64,000 nt of DNA from an uncultured Bacteroides sp. (GTDB lineage Bacteria; Bacillota; Clostridia; Lachnospirales; Lachnospiraceae), in assembly GCA_945913015.1 (NCBI GenBank), contig CAMECH010000014.1, forward strand, positions 1 to 64,000, read 5' to 3'. The notes under the pieces are model-generated. The model had not been told where the DNA came from. It worked only from the letters and a program-made list of their open reading frames with translations, and did not search any database. A program made the translations under genes and the position numbers. Shown here in pieces: positions 51,054 through 60,971 of the stretch. The stretch's first letter is position 1, and each line of letters starts with the position of its first letter.

Positions 51054-52205
51054 ATGGAGTTTGATAAAAAGAAAATAAGGCAGATAGCCGTTCTTATTGT
51101 ATTTACGATGGTTGTATATACAGCATTTACCAATTATGACAAGGTATTTGCAACGATTGCATTTGTTTTGGATTTGATATCTCCGTTTGTACTTGGTGCG
51201 TGCATTGCATTTATTCTTAATCTTCCTATGCGCGGAATCGAAAAATTCTTGAAAAAACTTACCGGCAGGTGTGGCAAAGGAAAGGCAGGAAAGGTGCTTA
51301 ATAAGCTTATAAGACCGGTAAGCCTTATTCTTTCGATATGCTTTGTTGTGATGATAGTGGCAATTGTTATCGGTGTTGTTACGCCACAGCTTATAAGGAC
51401 AATTGAGGCGATAGGCGCTAACCTCATGGAACAGTTTCCTAAAATTCAGGCATGGGTGCAGAGCGTATTTGCTGATAATCCTGATGTTGAGAAATATCTG
51501 GGGCAGGTTGCGATTAACTGGGAGAGTATATTTGAATCGGTTAAGAATTTTGTGTTTAATGGTGCAACTAACCTTTTGTCACACACATATTCAGCTACGC
51601 TTGGAATTATAAGTGCTGTTACAAGCTTTTTTATAGCAGTTGTGTTTGCATGTTATATTCTTATGCAGAAAGAGAAACTTTCCGGTCAGATTCAGAGGGT
51701 GCTTAAAGTTACGTTCAGTGAAAAGAATGTAAGACGTATTAATGAGGTGGCTTCACTTTCGCACAAGACATTCTGCAGCTTTATAACAGGACAGTGCCTT
51801 GAGGCATGTATTCTTGGAGCGCTGTTTTTTGTGAGCATGATTATATTCAGGATTCCGTACGCGCTTCTTATATCTGTGCTGATTGCATTTACTGCACTTA
51901 TACCTATTGTCGGAGCATTTATCGGATGCTTTGTCGGAGCATTTCTTATATTGATGATTAATCCGCTTCAGGCAGTGTTTTTTGTGATTATGTTCCTTGT
52001 AATCCAGCAGATAGAAGGCAACCTGATTTATCCGCATGTTGTAGGAAGCTCAATAGGTCTTCCGTCAATATGGGTGCTTATGGCGGTTTCAATCGGCGGC
52101 AGCCTCATGGGTATCCTTGGTATGCTTTTATTTATCCCGATAGTTTCTATTCTTTACAGTCTGTTTAAGACATGGGTAAAGAACCGTGAGGCAAAGGCAG
52201 AATGA
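51054..52205 (+). CDS. AI-2E family transporter (YdbI/TqsA-like)
   Basis: 383 residues from the ATG after GAGGG. Eight or so spans: two near residues 12-65, one near 95-120, then after a soluble central part (FPKIQAWVQSVFADNPDVEK) a cluster from about 190 to 370. The family signature is seen in IPYALLISVLIAFTALIPIVGAFIGCFVGAFLIL and IQQIEGNLIYPHVVGSSIGLPSIWVLMAVSIGGSLMGILGMLLFIP. Members include autoinducer-2 exporters and Na+/H+ antiporters, so the substrate is open. Confidence 0.93.
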   Translation: MEFDKKKIRQIAVLIVFTMVVYTAFTNYDKVFATIAFVLDLISPFVLGACIAFILNLPMRGIEKFLKKLTGRCGKGKAGKVLNKLIRPVSLILSICFVVMIVAIVIGVVTPQLIRTIEAIGANLMEQFPKIQAWVQSVFADNPDVEKYLGQVAINWESIFESVKNFVFNGATNLLSHTYSATLGIISAVTSFFIAVVFACYILMQKEKLSGQIQRVLKVTFSEKNVRRINEVASLSHKTFCSFITGQCLEACILGALFFVSMIIFRIPYALLISVLIAFTALIPIVGAFIGCFVGAFLILMINPLQAVFFVIMFLVIQQIEGNLIYPHVVGSSIGLPSIWVLMAVSIGGSLMGILGMLLFIPIVSILYSLFKTWVKNREAKAE

Positions 52206-52230
52206 GTGCCGGGTAAATACTAACGGTGTC

Positions 52231-52259
52231 TTGTGTTTTTCGGCAGTTTGTGCTATACT
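52231..52259 (+). promoter_or_regulatory. Promoter of the membrane chemoreceptor gene
   Basis: TTGTGT (52231-52236), 17-bp spacer, TATACT (52254-52259). Confidence 0.65.
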
Positions 52260-52318
52260 GTTATATAGATTTATTTTGTGCGTAAGTAAATGTACATAAG
52301 TCAAAAGGGGGAACAAAG

Positions 52319-54055
52319 ATGGATAAGTCAAAAAATAAAGTAAGGAGATTTGGTATTCAGTTAAAATTGTCTGTTTTGATAGGTCTGTTGCTTCTCATAG
52401 TATGTGTGTTAATGGGATTGAACGTGTATTCCCGGGTAGAAGAGGGAATGATTGACATGGGTGCGCAGGAGGCAGAGATGGCAGCCAAGATGGCAGTCTC
52501 GGTAATTGATGGCGATGAACTTTCAACAATCAGGGCAGGCTCAGGGTTAAGTAAGGAGTACCAGAACACTCTTAAATCCCTTCGCAAGATACAGGAAACA
52601 TGTGGAATTGCTTATATTTACACACTTTATACGGATGACAAAGTGACCTTACATTACGGCGTTGATACTGATGTGAGTGATGACGGACACGTTCATCCGG
52701 GAGAAGTATTCGAGTATGAATATTCACAATATGAATCTGTATTTAATGGCGAGACTTATGTAGAAAAGTATATTGACCACACTGAAGATGGAGATTTGAT
52801 ATCTGCCTATCTGCCGGTATATAACAGTAAAGGTGCTGTTGTCGGAATACTTGGATGCGACTATGATGCCCAATTTGTACAGTCAGAGCTTAATAAAGTA
52901 CGCAGAAGTATTATATTGATTACAGCTATCTGCCTTATTGTATCATTTGTGGTTATGAACATTGTTATCAGCAGTATAATGCGAAGCCTGAAGAAGGTTA
53001 ACAGCAAAATATATGATATTGTACATAACGAGGGAGATCTTACACAGAAACTTGACATTCATTCCGGTGATGAGATGGAATTAATTGCTGTAAATGTCAA
53101 TAAATTATTAGAGCATATCAGGGAAATTATGCTTAACATTTCCCATAATTCAACTCAGCTCGGAGAGTCCACGGTTACTGTTGTACAGAGCCTTGCGAGT
53201 GCCAAAGACAGTATAGCTGATGTTTCGGCTACGATGGAAGAGATGAGTGCGGCTATGGAAGAGACAAGTTCTTCTTTGTGTCAGGTTAATGAAGCTGTTA
53301 CCAGCATAGAGGACACAGTGATTTCTATTGCGAAGCGGGCTTCTGATGAGAGTGCCGGTGCTTATGATACATCAAGAAGAGTTATGGAGATATACAACAG
53401 AGCCGAAAGTGAGAGAGATGATGCTAAAAAGCAGGCAAAAGAAATGTCACAATCGGTTAATGAAAAGATTGAATCATCCAAGGCTGTTGAGAAGATAGAT
53501 GCACTTACTGATGAGATTTTAAATATAACTGATCAGACAAGCCTTCTTGCTCTTAATGCAAGCATTGAAGCTGCCAGAGCAGGTGAAGCCGGAAGAGGAT
53601 TTGCTGTTGTAGCAGGTGAGATAGGTTCACTTGCATCTAATTCAGCCAAAGCGGCTGAAGAAATCCAAAAAGTCAGCCAGGAAGTAATTGAAGCAGTAAA
53701 TGCACTCGCTGATGAAGCCGAAAATATGATTAAGTTTATGAATGATACAGCTATGGCAGGATATGAGAAGCTTTTAAGTAACAGCAAAAGCTATCAGAAT
53801 GACGTAGAGCATCTCAGCAATACCATGCAGGAATTTTCTGCAGGCAGTGATGAACTTCGTAATACCATAAGCAGCATTAAAGACTCAGTCGAAGCTGTTA
53901 ATCTTGCAGTTGAGGAGAGCGCTAAGGGCATTGTAAATGTTACTGAGGTTGCCTCAGACATGACTGAGAGAATGAGAATGATTAATGAGGAGGCTGATGC
54001 CAATGAGAAAGTGGCAGAACAGCTAAGTCTCGAGGTAGGTAAATTTAAATTGTAA
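52319..54055 (+). CDS. Transmembrane methyl-accepting chemotaxis protein
   Basis: 578 residues. Span 1 about 15-37; an extracellular Cache-like domain (38-190) ending in [23 protein letters not shown]; span 2 about 197-218; HAMP linker (to ~270); then a helical signalling domain with the hairpin tip [39 protein letters not shown]. There is an [21 protein letters not shown] methylation-type helix. It should sense a small ligand outside the cell and control CheA. AAAGGGGG before ATG; monocistronic. Confidence 0.93.
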   Translation: MDKSKNKVRRFGIQLKLSVLIGLLLLIVCVLMGLNVYSRVEEGMIDMGAQEAEMAAKMAVSVIDGDELSTIRAGSGLSKEYQNTLKSLRKIQETCGIAYIYTLYTDDKVTLHYGVDTDVSDDGHVHPGEVFEYEYSQYESVFNGETYVEKYIDHTEDGDLISAYLPVYNSKGAVVGILGCDYDAQFVQSELNKVRRSIILITAICLIVSFVVMNIVISSIMRSLKKVNSKIYDIVHNEGDLTQKLDIHSGDEMELIAVNVNKLLEHIREIMLNISHNSTQLGESTVTVVQSLASAKDSIADVSATMEEMSAAMEETSSSLCQVNEAVTSIEDTVISIAKRASDESAGAYDTSRRVMEIYNRAESERDDAKKQAKEMSQSVNEKIESSKAVEKIDALTDEILNITDQTSLLALNASIEAARAGEAGRGFAVVAGEIGSLASNSAKAAEEIQKVSQEVIEAVNALADEAENMIKFMNDTAMAGYEKLLSNSKSYQNDVEHLSNTMQEFSAGSDELRNTISSIKDSVEAVNLAVEESAKGIVNVTEVASDMTERMRMINEEADANEKVAEQLSLEVGKFKL

Positions 54056-54079
54056 ATTAAATTGTGAGTTAATAAAACT

Positions 54080-54119
54080 ATCCCCCTTGTCAAAGATATT
54101 TTGACAAGGGGGATTTTTT
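54080..54119 (+). terminator. Intrinsic terminator of the chemoreceptor gene
   Basis: ATCCCCCTTGTCAAA pairs with TTTTGACAAGGGGGAT, then TTTTTT: a very strong stem. Confidence 0.95.
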
Positions 54120-54235
54120 ATTGACTATCAAAAAGAGGCTTTAAACGTAAAAGTGTAAACTTTGCCTGAAAACGATAAATCAATTTTATTATATTATAAG
54201 CCTATAACAAAACAGACGAAAAAAGGAGATTTATT

Positions 54236-54565
54236 ATGAACAGACTAAAAATCGCACAGTACATTGCATTAACAGCAACAATATTATCAGCGATTGGAGT
54301 ACTTCTTCAAGGATTCTATGGTTCCGACTTTGGAGCATTTCTGATTTCTATCGGTTTCATAACAGGTTTAGTTTCGTATTTTTTTGGTGGTTTTGGAACT
54401 GCAATAAAGATGGCAGGAAAAATTGCAAAATGGGGATGGATTGTTGTTCCTTTTCCTTTTGATCTTGTGACTTTTCTTTTCTCATTTATATTTGCTATCT
54501 ATGCATTTGCGTTCTTTCCAATTATTCCTGTAAGAAAGGCATATAAGGAGAGCGGACTTTGCTAA
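54236..54565 (+). CDS. Small hydrophobic membrane protein, unknown
   Basis: 109 residues with three to four spans (about 9-28, 33-57, 68-95) and few charged residues apart from KMAGKIAKWG and the basic C-terminus RKAYKESGLC. RBS AAAAGGAG at good spacing. It precedes a secreted-protein gene by about 80-115 nt and may be co-transcribed with it. No family recognised. Confidence 0.7.
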   Translation: MNRLKIAQYIALTATILSAIGVLLQGFYGSDFGAFLISIGFITGLVSYFFGGFGTAIKMAGKIAKWGWIVVPFPFDLVTFLFSFIFAIYAFAFFPIIPVRKAYKESGLC

Positions 54566-54680
54566 ATCAAATTTGTTGAAAAGTATTAATAAAAAGAAAG
54601 GATAGTATGATTAACGATTTCTGATTAATCATACGGGAAAACAATATGAAGAGAGATTTTTTTAAAATTTTGCTAAAAGT

Positions 54681-56174
54681 ATGATTGTCGGGACTACAGC
54701 CCTTACGCTTACATTCCCAACAATTGCAACATCGCTTATGCCGCTTACAACTGTATATGCTGCTGCTACATCAGGTACGAATTATTCAGAAATGGATTTA
54801 GCAGAGAAAGATACGCAGTTGATGACAGATATGGGCAGTGTAAAAGTAGCAAGCATGTCTGTATTGCAGAAGGCAATTGATGATTTTAAGACTGATGACA
54901 CACTGGTATCCGGTAAGTTTTACAGATATGCTCCTATTTATGACGGAGAAGCAAGAGCTACTCTTTGGGGTAAGGGTGATTGTATGCATCCGGTTCATGC
55001 TCCGAATGATTTTATTTATAACGGAGAGACATCACATAAGCAGTATGGTGATTTTTACGCCACAATGAGTATCAGATATCCACATAATTATGATACACTT
55101 TTTATGGCGACAGATATTTATCGTGTTGATGGTCAGGCTTGTGAATCAATCAGATATGAAGCTAAGTGTTTTGAAAATGAAACTATCTTCGGTCTGAATG
55201 CTAAAAAAACTTCTGACATTAAGGCAAAGATTCAGGAACTTAAGACAACCGGAGCTTCATTTACCGGAACATCTTATGAAAAGGCAAAGGCGGCTTATAA
55301 CTGGACTATCAATAATACAACATTTAATCCGCTTGGTGATTCTAAGACTTTTGCTTCAACATTCTACTGGTTGTGTGAAGGTGCCAATGTTGATTCAATG
55401 ATGTATATTTCTGATGATGAAAGCAGAGTATTTAACGTAGTTTCTCTTGATAGTAAGAATTATCTTGTAGATACTTATGCTGCAGCTGATGAAAGTGATA
55501 CAACTAATAAGTATCTTTGCTTTGCTCCTGCATCTACAGATACTTTGCATGCAGTAAAGGTTTCTGTTGCTTCTGAAAACTATGACCCTAATGCTAAAAA
55601 TGATAACACAGCTACAAACCCGGGAACTCCGTCAGATGATAATAATGATAACAATGGTGGTTCTTCAGATGATTCAGACAACAGCGGTGACAATGGTGGC
55701 TCAGGCGATTCAGGTTCAGGTGATTCAGATGGGGGAAGTTCTTCAGATTCAAGTACCTCAGCTTCAACTCCTACATCAAATTATGAAGGTCGCATGCAGA
55801 CTGCAGTAAGCGATTCATATGTGGCAACAACAAGTGCTCCATCAGTTGTTTCAAATGCAGATACAGGTATCTATGCATATGATAACAATGTTAAGGCGGC
55901 TATTCAGTCAGTGTTGCCTGAATATAATGTTCAGAGTTATATCAACATTGCAACATCTGCAGCAACAGGTACTTTCAGAATGCTTACACCGGTTGAGTGT
56001 CTGCTTAAGAATCCGGGACTTATTTCAGGGGATATAACAGCAGTAAAGAAGTATTACCTTGTATATTGCAACAATGGCATTGTTCAGGTTCTTCCAAACA
56101 CATCAGATTCCCCATACCTTATTACGGCACCGATTTATGGAAGCGGTAATTATGCTATTGTAATGGCACAGTAA
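54681..56174 (+). CDS. Secreted Ser/Asp-rich protein with degenerate transglutaminase-like domain; suspected 5' frameshift
   Basis: 497 codons from ATG 54681, which has no ribosome site. From 54646 another frame reads MKRDFFKILLKV then stops. One extra A in the CTAAAAGT run (54673-54680) would fuse the two and give a normal signal peptide, MKRDFFKILLKS-MIVGTTALTLTFP...VYAAA. Residues about 190-275 look transglutaminase-like (YEKAKAAYNWTINNTTF; SRVFNVVSLDSKNYLVDTYA), but the catalytic Cys and His are absent. A Ser/Asp/Gly/Asn-rich linker (about 311-365) precedes a C-terminal domain of unknown type. No wall-anchor motif. A GTATGATTA/TAATCATAC hairpin lies upstream (54606-54635). Confidence 0.65.
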   Translation: MIVGTTALTLTFPTIATSLMPLTTVYAAATSGTNYSEMDLAEKDTQLMTDMGSVKVASMSVLQKAIDDFKTDDTLVSGKFYRYAPIYDGEARATLWGKGDCMHPVHAPNDFIYNGETSHKQYGDFYATMSIRYPHNYDTLFMATDIYRVDGQACESIRYEAKCFENETIFGLNAKKTSDIKAKIQELKTTGASFTGTSYEKAKAAYNWTINNTTFNPLGDSKTFASTFYWLCEGANVDSMMYISDDESRVFNVVSLDSKNYLVDTYAAADESDTTNKYLCFAPASTDTLHAVKVSVASENYDPNAKNDNTATNPGTPSDDNNDNNGGSSDDSDNSGDNGGSGDSGSGDSDGGSSSDSSTSASTPTSNYEGRMQTAVSDSYVATTSAPSVVSNADTGIYAYDNNVKAAIQSVLPEYNVQSYINIATSAATGTFRMLTPVECLLKNPGLISGDITAVKKYYLVYCNNGIVQVLPNTSDSPYLITAPIYGSGNYAIVMAQ

Positions 56175-56201
56175 AAAACAAAATAAAAACATAAAAAGAT
56201 T

Positions 56202-56254
56202 TAAGTTAAGGATAGATTTGATTAATTTCATCTCTATTCTTAACTTATTTTTTT
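56202..56254 (+). terminator. Intrinsic terminator after the secreted-protein gene
   Basis: AAGTTAAGGATAGA pairs with TCTCTATTCTTAACTT (small bulge), then ATTTTTTT. Confidence 0.85.
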
Positions 56255-56269
56255 GATTTAAAAATTTTA

Positions 56270-56407
56270 GGAAATACAATCCGCAATTCAAATGCAATAA
56301 TGGTGCTGGAAAACGGCGAGATTATCGAGAGAGGAAATCATGAGCAGTTATTGGAACAAAAAGGCCGGTATTACGAGTTGTACACAGGAAAGGTGCAGCT
56401 TGGTTAG
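56270..56407 (+). pseudogene. C-terminal fragment of an ABC exporter ATPase
   Basis: A frame without a start encodes GNTIRNSNAIMVLENGEI, then IERGNHEQLLEQKGRYYELYTGKVQLG and TAG (56405-56407). This is the end of an MsbA/LmrA-type exporter (the region after the H-loop: STIRNSDxIMVLxxGEIIERGxHxxLL). Everything before it is missing, and the fragment begins right after the upstream gene's terminator. It is a remnant left by deletion or insertion. The rest of the 357-bp gap (56408-56531) holds no gene. Confidence 0.8.
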
Positions 56408-56531
56408 CTTAAACAGACAGTGCAATAAATGACATAATAAATATTAATAAATGGCATAACAAAAATCCGCAAACAGGTAAAATAAAATTATAAGCAACCG
56501 GTGAAAATACTTTGAAAAATGGAGGGGAATT

Positions 56532-57173
56532 ATGTTTGAAACGGTGGATTCAGAAGCTTTCCGGCCATACGGACGGGTCATTAAAGATTATGACCTGACG
56601 GACATAATGGAGAGGATGCAGTCAACACCTGTCCCGGATGATGTCATTTATGTAAGGAAAGACGCCAGGCTTGAGAAAAGTGACCTGTATAAGCAGATGA
56701 AAAGACGCATGTACGGGGAAAGTGATATTCAGTTCGGATATTGCAACGGGCATAATAAAGCGCTTAATGCGCTTGAATATCACAGAAGCTCAGAGGTAAA
56801 CATCGCAGTAACGGATATGGTGCTGCTTTTGGGACTTCAGCAGGATATATCCGACGACTTCAGTTATGACACATCAAAGGTGAAAGCATTTTTTGTTCCA
56901 AAGCATACGGCAGTGGAGATATATGCGACAACACTTCACTACGCACCATGTAACGTCAGTGACGAAGGCTTTAAGTGTCTTGTGGTACTTCCTGAAGGAA
57001 CCAACGCAGAATTAAAGGAAAGTCATTTCACGGATAGCGGTGCACCTGATGACAAAACACCTGTGAGTGAGGACAGACTGCTTGCAGCGCAGAATAAATG
57101 GCTTATAGCGCATAAAGATGCAGCAATTCCGGGTGCGTGGAACGGGCTTACAGGCGAAAATATAATTATTTAA
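56532..57173 (+). CDS. DUF4867 family protein, sugar-operon associated
   Basis: 213 residues; ATG after TGGAGGGG. It starts MFETVDSEAFRPYGRV and has conserved-looking blocks GYCNGHNKALNALEYHRSSEVNIAVTDMVLLLG and AFFVPKHTAVEIYATTLHYAPC, a cupin-like strand pattern with His and Glu that could bind metal. I place it in DUF4867 by its look and by context: such genes often precede a fucose/arabinose-isomerase-like gene, as here, 13 nt downstream. A sugar isomerase or mutarotase role is possible but unproven. Confidence 0.75.
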   Translation: MFETVDSEAFRPYGRVIKDYDLTDIMERMQSTPVPDDVIYVRKDARLEKSDLYKQMKRRMYGESDIQFGYCNGHNKALNALEYHRSSEVNIAVTDMVLLLGLQQDISDDFSYDTSKVKAFFVPKHTAVEIYATTLHYAPCNVSDEGFKCLVVLPEGTNAELKESHFTDSGAPDDKTPVSEDRLLAAQNKWLIAHKDAAIPGAWNGLTGENIII

Positions 57174-57186
57174 AGGAGGATTTTTG

Positions 57187-58668
57187 ATGAATAACATGCC
57201 GGTATTAAAATTGGGAATTGTGTCGGTAAGCAGGGACTGTTTTCCGATGACTCTGTCGGAATCGAGGAGGCAGAGAGTTGTAGCAGCATACCGCGAAAGA
57301 TATGCTGCAGATATGGGTGATATCTATGAGTGCCCTACATGTATTGAAAATGAAATACATATGCGCAAGGCACTTGCACAGCTTAAGGAAGCGGGATGCA
57401 ATGCACTTGTTGTTTATCTCGGCAACTTCGGACCTGAAAGTCCTGAGACGCTTCTTGCCAAAGAGTTCGGAGGGCCTGCAATGTTTATTGCGGCAGCAGA
57501 AGAGTCGGGAAATAATCTTGTTCAGGGACGCGGTGATGCATATTGCGGAATGCTTAACGCAAGCTATAATCTTAAGCTTCGCAATATCCGTGCATATATT
57601 CCTGAATATCCTGTCGGAACGGCAGAGGAGTGCGCTGATATGATTGCGCAGTTTATGCCTGTTGCGAGAGCGGTTGTGGGACTTAACAGCCTTAAGATTA
57701 TTTCTTTCGGACCGAGACCGCAGGATTTTATTGCATGCAATGCACCAATCAAGCAGCTTTATAATCTTGGAGTGGAGATAGAGGAAAATTCTGAGCTTGA
57801 CCTTTTTGAAAGCTATAACAGGCATGCGGGAGACCCGAGAATCCCGGCAGTTGTCAAAGAGATGGAAGAAGAGCTTGGAACAGGCAACAAAAAGCCGAAG
57901 ATTCTTCCTAAGCTTGCGCAGTATGAAATCACATTGCTTGACTGGGTTGAGGCACATAAGGGTTCGCGCGATTATGTTGCAATTGCAGGTAAATGCTGGC
58001 CGGCATTCCAGACACAGTTTGGATTTGTGCCATGCTACGTCAATTCAAGACTTACCGCAAAGGGTATTCCTGTATCCTGCGAGGTAGATATATACGGCGC
58101 ACTGAGCGAATTTATCGGTACGGTGATAAGTCAGGATACCGTTACGCTGCTTGATATCAATAATTCAGTGCCAAGAGATTTGTTTGAGGAGGATATCAAA
58201 GGCAGATACCCTTATGAGCTTAAGGATACATTTATGGGATTCCACTGTGGTAACACCGCCGCAGGAAAGCTTTCGTTCTGCGAGATGAAGTACCAGATGA
58301 TTATGGCACGCTCACTTCCGGAGGAATGTACACAGGGTACGCTTGAGGGGGATATTGTTCCGGGAAATGTAACTGTTTTCAGACTTCAGAGTACCGCGGA
58401 CGCACAGCTTAAGGCGTATGTTGCAGAGGGCGAGGTGCTTCCTGTTGCAACACGTTCATTCGGAGCAATAGGAATTTTTGCAATACCTCAGATGGGACGT
58501 TTTTACAGACACGTGCTGATTGAGAAGAATTATCCTCATCATGCGGCGGTAGCATTTGGCAGATTCGGAAAGACGTTATTTGAGCTGTTTAAATATCTCG
58601 GCGTTGAGGATATCGGATTTAACCAGCCTGCCGGAATGCTTTACAAGACAGAGAATCCATTTGAATAG
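57187..58668 (+). CDS. L-fucose/L-arabinose isomerase family protein
   Basis: 493 residues from the ATG after GGAGG (an extra Met codon upstream is TTG). N-terminal Rossmann-like part: LKLGIVSVSRDCFPMTLSESRR, NALVVYLGNFGPE. The C-terminal half carries likely metal ligands (SCEVDIYGALSEFIG; LDINNS; FHCGNTAAGKL; the late HHAAVAFG). The family isomerises aldoses to ketoses; family members act on fucose, arabinose or other sugars, so the substrate is not fixed. Second gene of a four-gene operon with a kinase and a transaldolase-type enzyme, which favours a ketose that becomes a phosphoketose. Confidence 0.85.
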   Translation: MNNMPVLKLGIVSVSRDCFPMTLSESRRQRVVAAYRERYAADMGDIYECPTCIENEIHMRKALAQLKEAGCNALVVYLGNFGPESPETLLAKEFGGPAMFIAAAEESGNNLVQGRGDAYCGMLNASYNLKLRNIRAYIPEYPVGTAEECADMIAQFMPVARAVVGLNSLKIISFGPRPQDFIACNAPIKQLYNLGVEIEENSELDLFESYNRHAGDPRIPAVVKEMEEELGTGNKKPKILPKLAQYEITLLDWVEAHKGSRDYVAIAGKCWPAFQTQFGFVPCYVNSRLTAKGIPVSCEVDIYGALSEFIGTVISQDTVTLLDINNSVPRDLFEEDIKGRYPYELKDTFMGFHCGNTAAGKLSFCEMKYQMIMARSLPEECTQGTLEGDIVPGNVTVFRLQSTADAQLKAYVAEGEVLPVATRSFGAIGIFAIPQMGRFYRHVLIEKNYPHHAAVAFGRFGKTLFELFKYLGVEDIGFNQPAGMLYKTENPFE

Positions 58669-58712
58669 AACTGTTTAATGAAAATCGTATTAATCATGAA
58701 ATGAGGAATTGT

Positions 58713-60188
58713 ATGCGCTATATTGGTATAGACCTTGGAACGTCTGCCGTCAAGCTTATCTTAATGGACGAGAGCGGCAGAATATATAAAACTGTATCAA
58801 AGGAGTATCCGATAAGTTTTCCTAAGCCGGGATGGTCGGAGCAGAATCCCGAAGACTGGTACGATAAGGTTGAAGAAGGGATTAAAGAGCTGACAACGGG
58901 AGGTAATCCTGCGGAGATTGCAGGAATAAGCTTTGGCGGACAGATGCACGGACTTGTTATTCTTGATGATAAGGATGAGGTTATAAGACCGGCAATACTG
59001 TGGAATGACGGGCGTACAACCAAAGAATGCGAGTTCCTGAACGTGACTGTAGGACGCGAAAAGCTTTCAGAGTATACGGCAAATATTGCGTTCGCCGGAT
59101 TTACGGCACCTAAGCTTCTGTGGCTTAAGGAGAATGAACCGGATAATTTTGCAAAGATTAATAAAATTATGCTTCCGAAGGATTACATTGCATACAGGCT
59201 GACGGGAGTCCACTGCACGGATTATTCTGATGCATCGGGAATGCTTCTTCTTGACGTAAGGAATAAATGCTGGTCAAAAGAAATGCTTGAAATATGCAAA
59301 ATAAGTGAAAAACAGCTTCCAAAGCTTTTTGAAAGCTATGAGAGTGTAGGAACTGTTAAGGAAGAGACTGCTGCAAGACTTGGACTTCCAAAAGGTGTGA
59401 TTGTTGCGGCAGGTGCAGGTGATAATGCGGCAGCCGCAATAGGAACAGGTACAATCGGTGACGGACGCTGCAATATTTCTCTCGGAACATCGGGAACAAT
59501 ATTTATATCAAGCAGTAAGTTCGGAGTTGATAAAAATAATGCGCTTCATTCATTTGCCCATGCAGACGGAGCATATCATCTTATGGGGTGTATGCTTTCC
59601 GCAGCATCATGCAATAAGTGGTGGATGGATGACATTATAGGAACTAAAGAATATGCAGCGCAGCAGGAAGCAATAAGTGATTCAATGCTTGGCAATAATC
59701 ATACATTTTTCCTGCCATACCTTATGGGAGAACGCTCACCGCACAATAATCCGGATGCACGCGGTACATTTACGGGAATGACAATGGATACGACTAGGGC
59801 AGATATGACGCAGGCAGTGCTGGAAGGTGTGGCATTTGCAATACGTGATTCATTTGAAATAGCGCGCTCACTGGGAATTAATATTGAGCGTACCAGGATA
59901 TGCGGCGGAGGTGCAAAGAGTCCTCTCTGGAGAAAAATTATTGCAAATGTACTGAATATTGAGGTTGACATACTCTCGTCTGAAGAGGGACCTGCACAGG
60001 GCGCGGCAATGCTTGCAATGGTAGCCTGCGGGGAATATGATAAGATTTCGGACGCCGCAGATGTAATTGTTAAAGTCGCAGGAACAGTACACCCGCAAAA
60101 GGACATTGCAAAGCGCTATGACGAAAGGTATAGTGTATTTACCGGGATTTATCCGGCTTTAAAAGAAGTATTTACAAAAATGCGTTGA
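58713..60188 (+). CDS. xylB: Xylulokinase-type FGGY carbohydrate kinase
   Basis: 491 residues from the ATG after ATGAGGAATT. FGGY features: [20 protein letters not shown] (phosphate 1), [14 protein letters not shown] (XylB-type GQMHG), [61 protein letters not shown], and [19 protein letters not shown]. It phosphorylates a ketopentose (probably xylulose) or a related ketose. It follows the isomerase by 44 nt and precedes the aldolase by 16 nt. Confidence 0.92.
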   Translation: MRYIGIDLGTSAVKLILMDESGRIYKTVSKEYPISFPKPGWSEQNPEDWYDKVEEGIKELTTGGNPAEIAGISFGGQMHGLVILDDKDEVIRPAILWNDGRTTKECEFLNVTVGREKLSEYTANIAFAGFTAPKLLWLKENEPDNFAKINKIMLPKDYIAYRLTGVHCTDYSDASGMLLLDVRNKCWSKEMLEICKISEKQLPKLFESYESVGTVKEETAARLGLPKGVIVAAGAGDNAAAAIGTGTIGDGRCNISLGTSGTIFISSSKFGVDKNNALHSFAHADGAYHLMGCMLSAASCNKWWMDDIIGTKEYAAQQEAISDSMLGNNHTFFLPYLMGERSPHNNPDARGTFTGMTMDTTRADMTQAVLEGVAFAIRDSFEIARSLGINIERTRICGGGAKSPLWRKIIANVLNIEVDILSSEEGPAQGAAMLAMVACGEYDKISDAADVIVKVAGTVHPQKDIAKRYDERYSVFTGIYPALKEVFTKMR

Positions 60189-60204
60189 ACGGAGGGTAAT
60201 CAAA

Positions 60205-60858
60205 ATGAGATTTTTTATTGACACAGCTAATGTTGATGATATCAGAAAGGCAAATGACATGGGAGTCATCTGTGGGGTGACAACCAATCCGTCTCTTATT
60301 GCAAAAGAGGGAAGGGATTTTAATGAAGTTATCAAGGAGATTACTTCAATTGTTGACGGTCCAATCAGCGGGGAGGTTAAGGCTACTACGGTTGATGCGG
60401 AAGGTATGATTAAGGAAGGACGCGAAATCGCAGCAATTCATCCTAACATGGTCGTAAAAATTCCTATGACGGTTGACGGACTTAAGGCGACAAAGGTACT
60501 TTCATCAGAGGGAATTAAGGTCAATGTGACACTTATTTTCTCGGCTAATCAGGCACTTTTAGCAGCAAGGGCAGGTGCAGCTTATGTATCACCGTTCTTA
60601 GGCAGACTTGATGATATATCACAGCCGGGAATTACACTTATTCAGGATATTGTAGATATTTTCAGCAATTATGATATATCAACAGAGATTATATGCGCGA
60701 GTGTACGTAATCCTATTCATATCACTGACTGCGCACTTGCAGGGGCAGATATCGCAACAGTGCCGTATAAGGTCATAGAGCAGATGGTTCATCATCCTCT
60801 GACTGATGCAGGAATTGCAAAGTTCCAGGAGGATTATAAATCTGTATTTGGCGCATGA
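60205..60858 (+). CDS. Transaldolase / fructose-6-phosphate aldolase family protein
   Basis: 217 residues. TIM barrel of the small TalC/FSA group: [36 protein letters not shown]; Schiff-base Lys85 in [28 protein letters not shown]. The residue corresponding to FSA Gln59 appears to be Glu57 (GEVKATT). Glu there is typical of true transaldolases, so I lean to transaldolase activity. It would link phosphoketoses from the kinase step to glycolysis. Last gene of the sugar operon; no clear terminator seen. Confidence 0.9.
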   Translation: MRFFIDTANVDDIRKANDMGVICGVTTNPSLIAKEGRDFNEVIKEITSIVDGPISGEVKATTVDAEGMIKEGREIAAIHPNMVVKIPMTVDGLKATKVLSSEGIKVNVTLIFSANQALLAARAGAAYVSPFLGRLDDISQPGITLIQDIVDIFSNYDISTEIICASVRNPIHITDCALAGADIATVPYKVIEQMVHHPLTDAGIAKFQEDYKSVFGA

Positions 60859-60876
60859 TTTAATGAATTATTTAGC

Positions 60877-60906
60877 TTGCAATAGAAGCGTGACATATGA
60901 TATCAT
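60877..60906 (+). promoter_or_regulatory. Possible promoter of the soluble chemoreceptor gene
   Basis: TTGCAA (60877-60882), 18-bp spacer, TATCAT (60901-60906). Confidence 0.5.
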
Positions 60907-60971
60907 AAACATTAGATATATCGCATGTTGTCAAATGTTGCGATGGAGTTTTTATTCTAGGAGGAATGATT

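Noticed and set aside
57205-57957. 250-codon minus-strand ORF opposite the isomerase gene
   Set aside because: Basic, Cys-rich composition typical of an antisense shadow; the plus-strand gene is well supported.
56532-60858. Sulfoquinovose transaldolase operon
   Set aside because: Considered because of DUF4867 and the transaldolase, but there is a sugar kinase and no sulfolactaldehyde-handling enzyme or sulfoquinovosidase; kept only as a side hypothesis.
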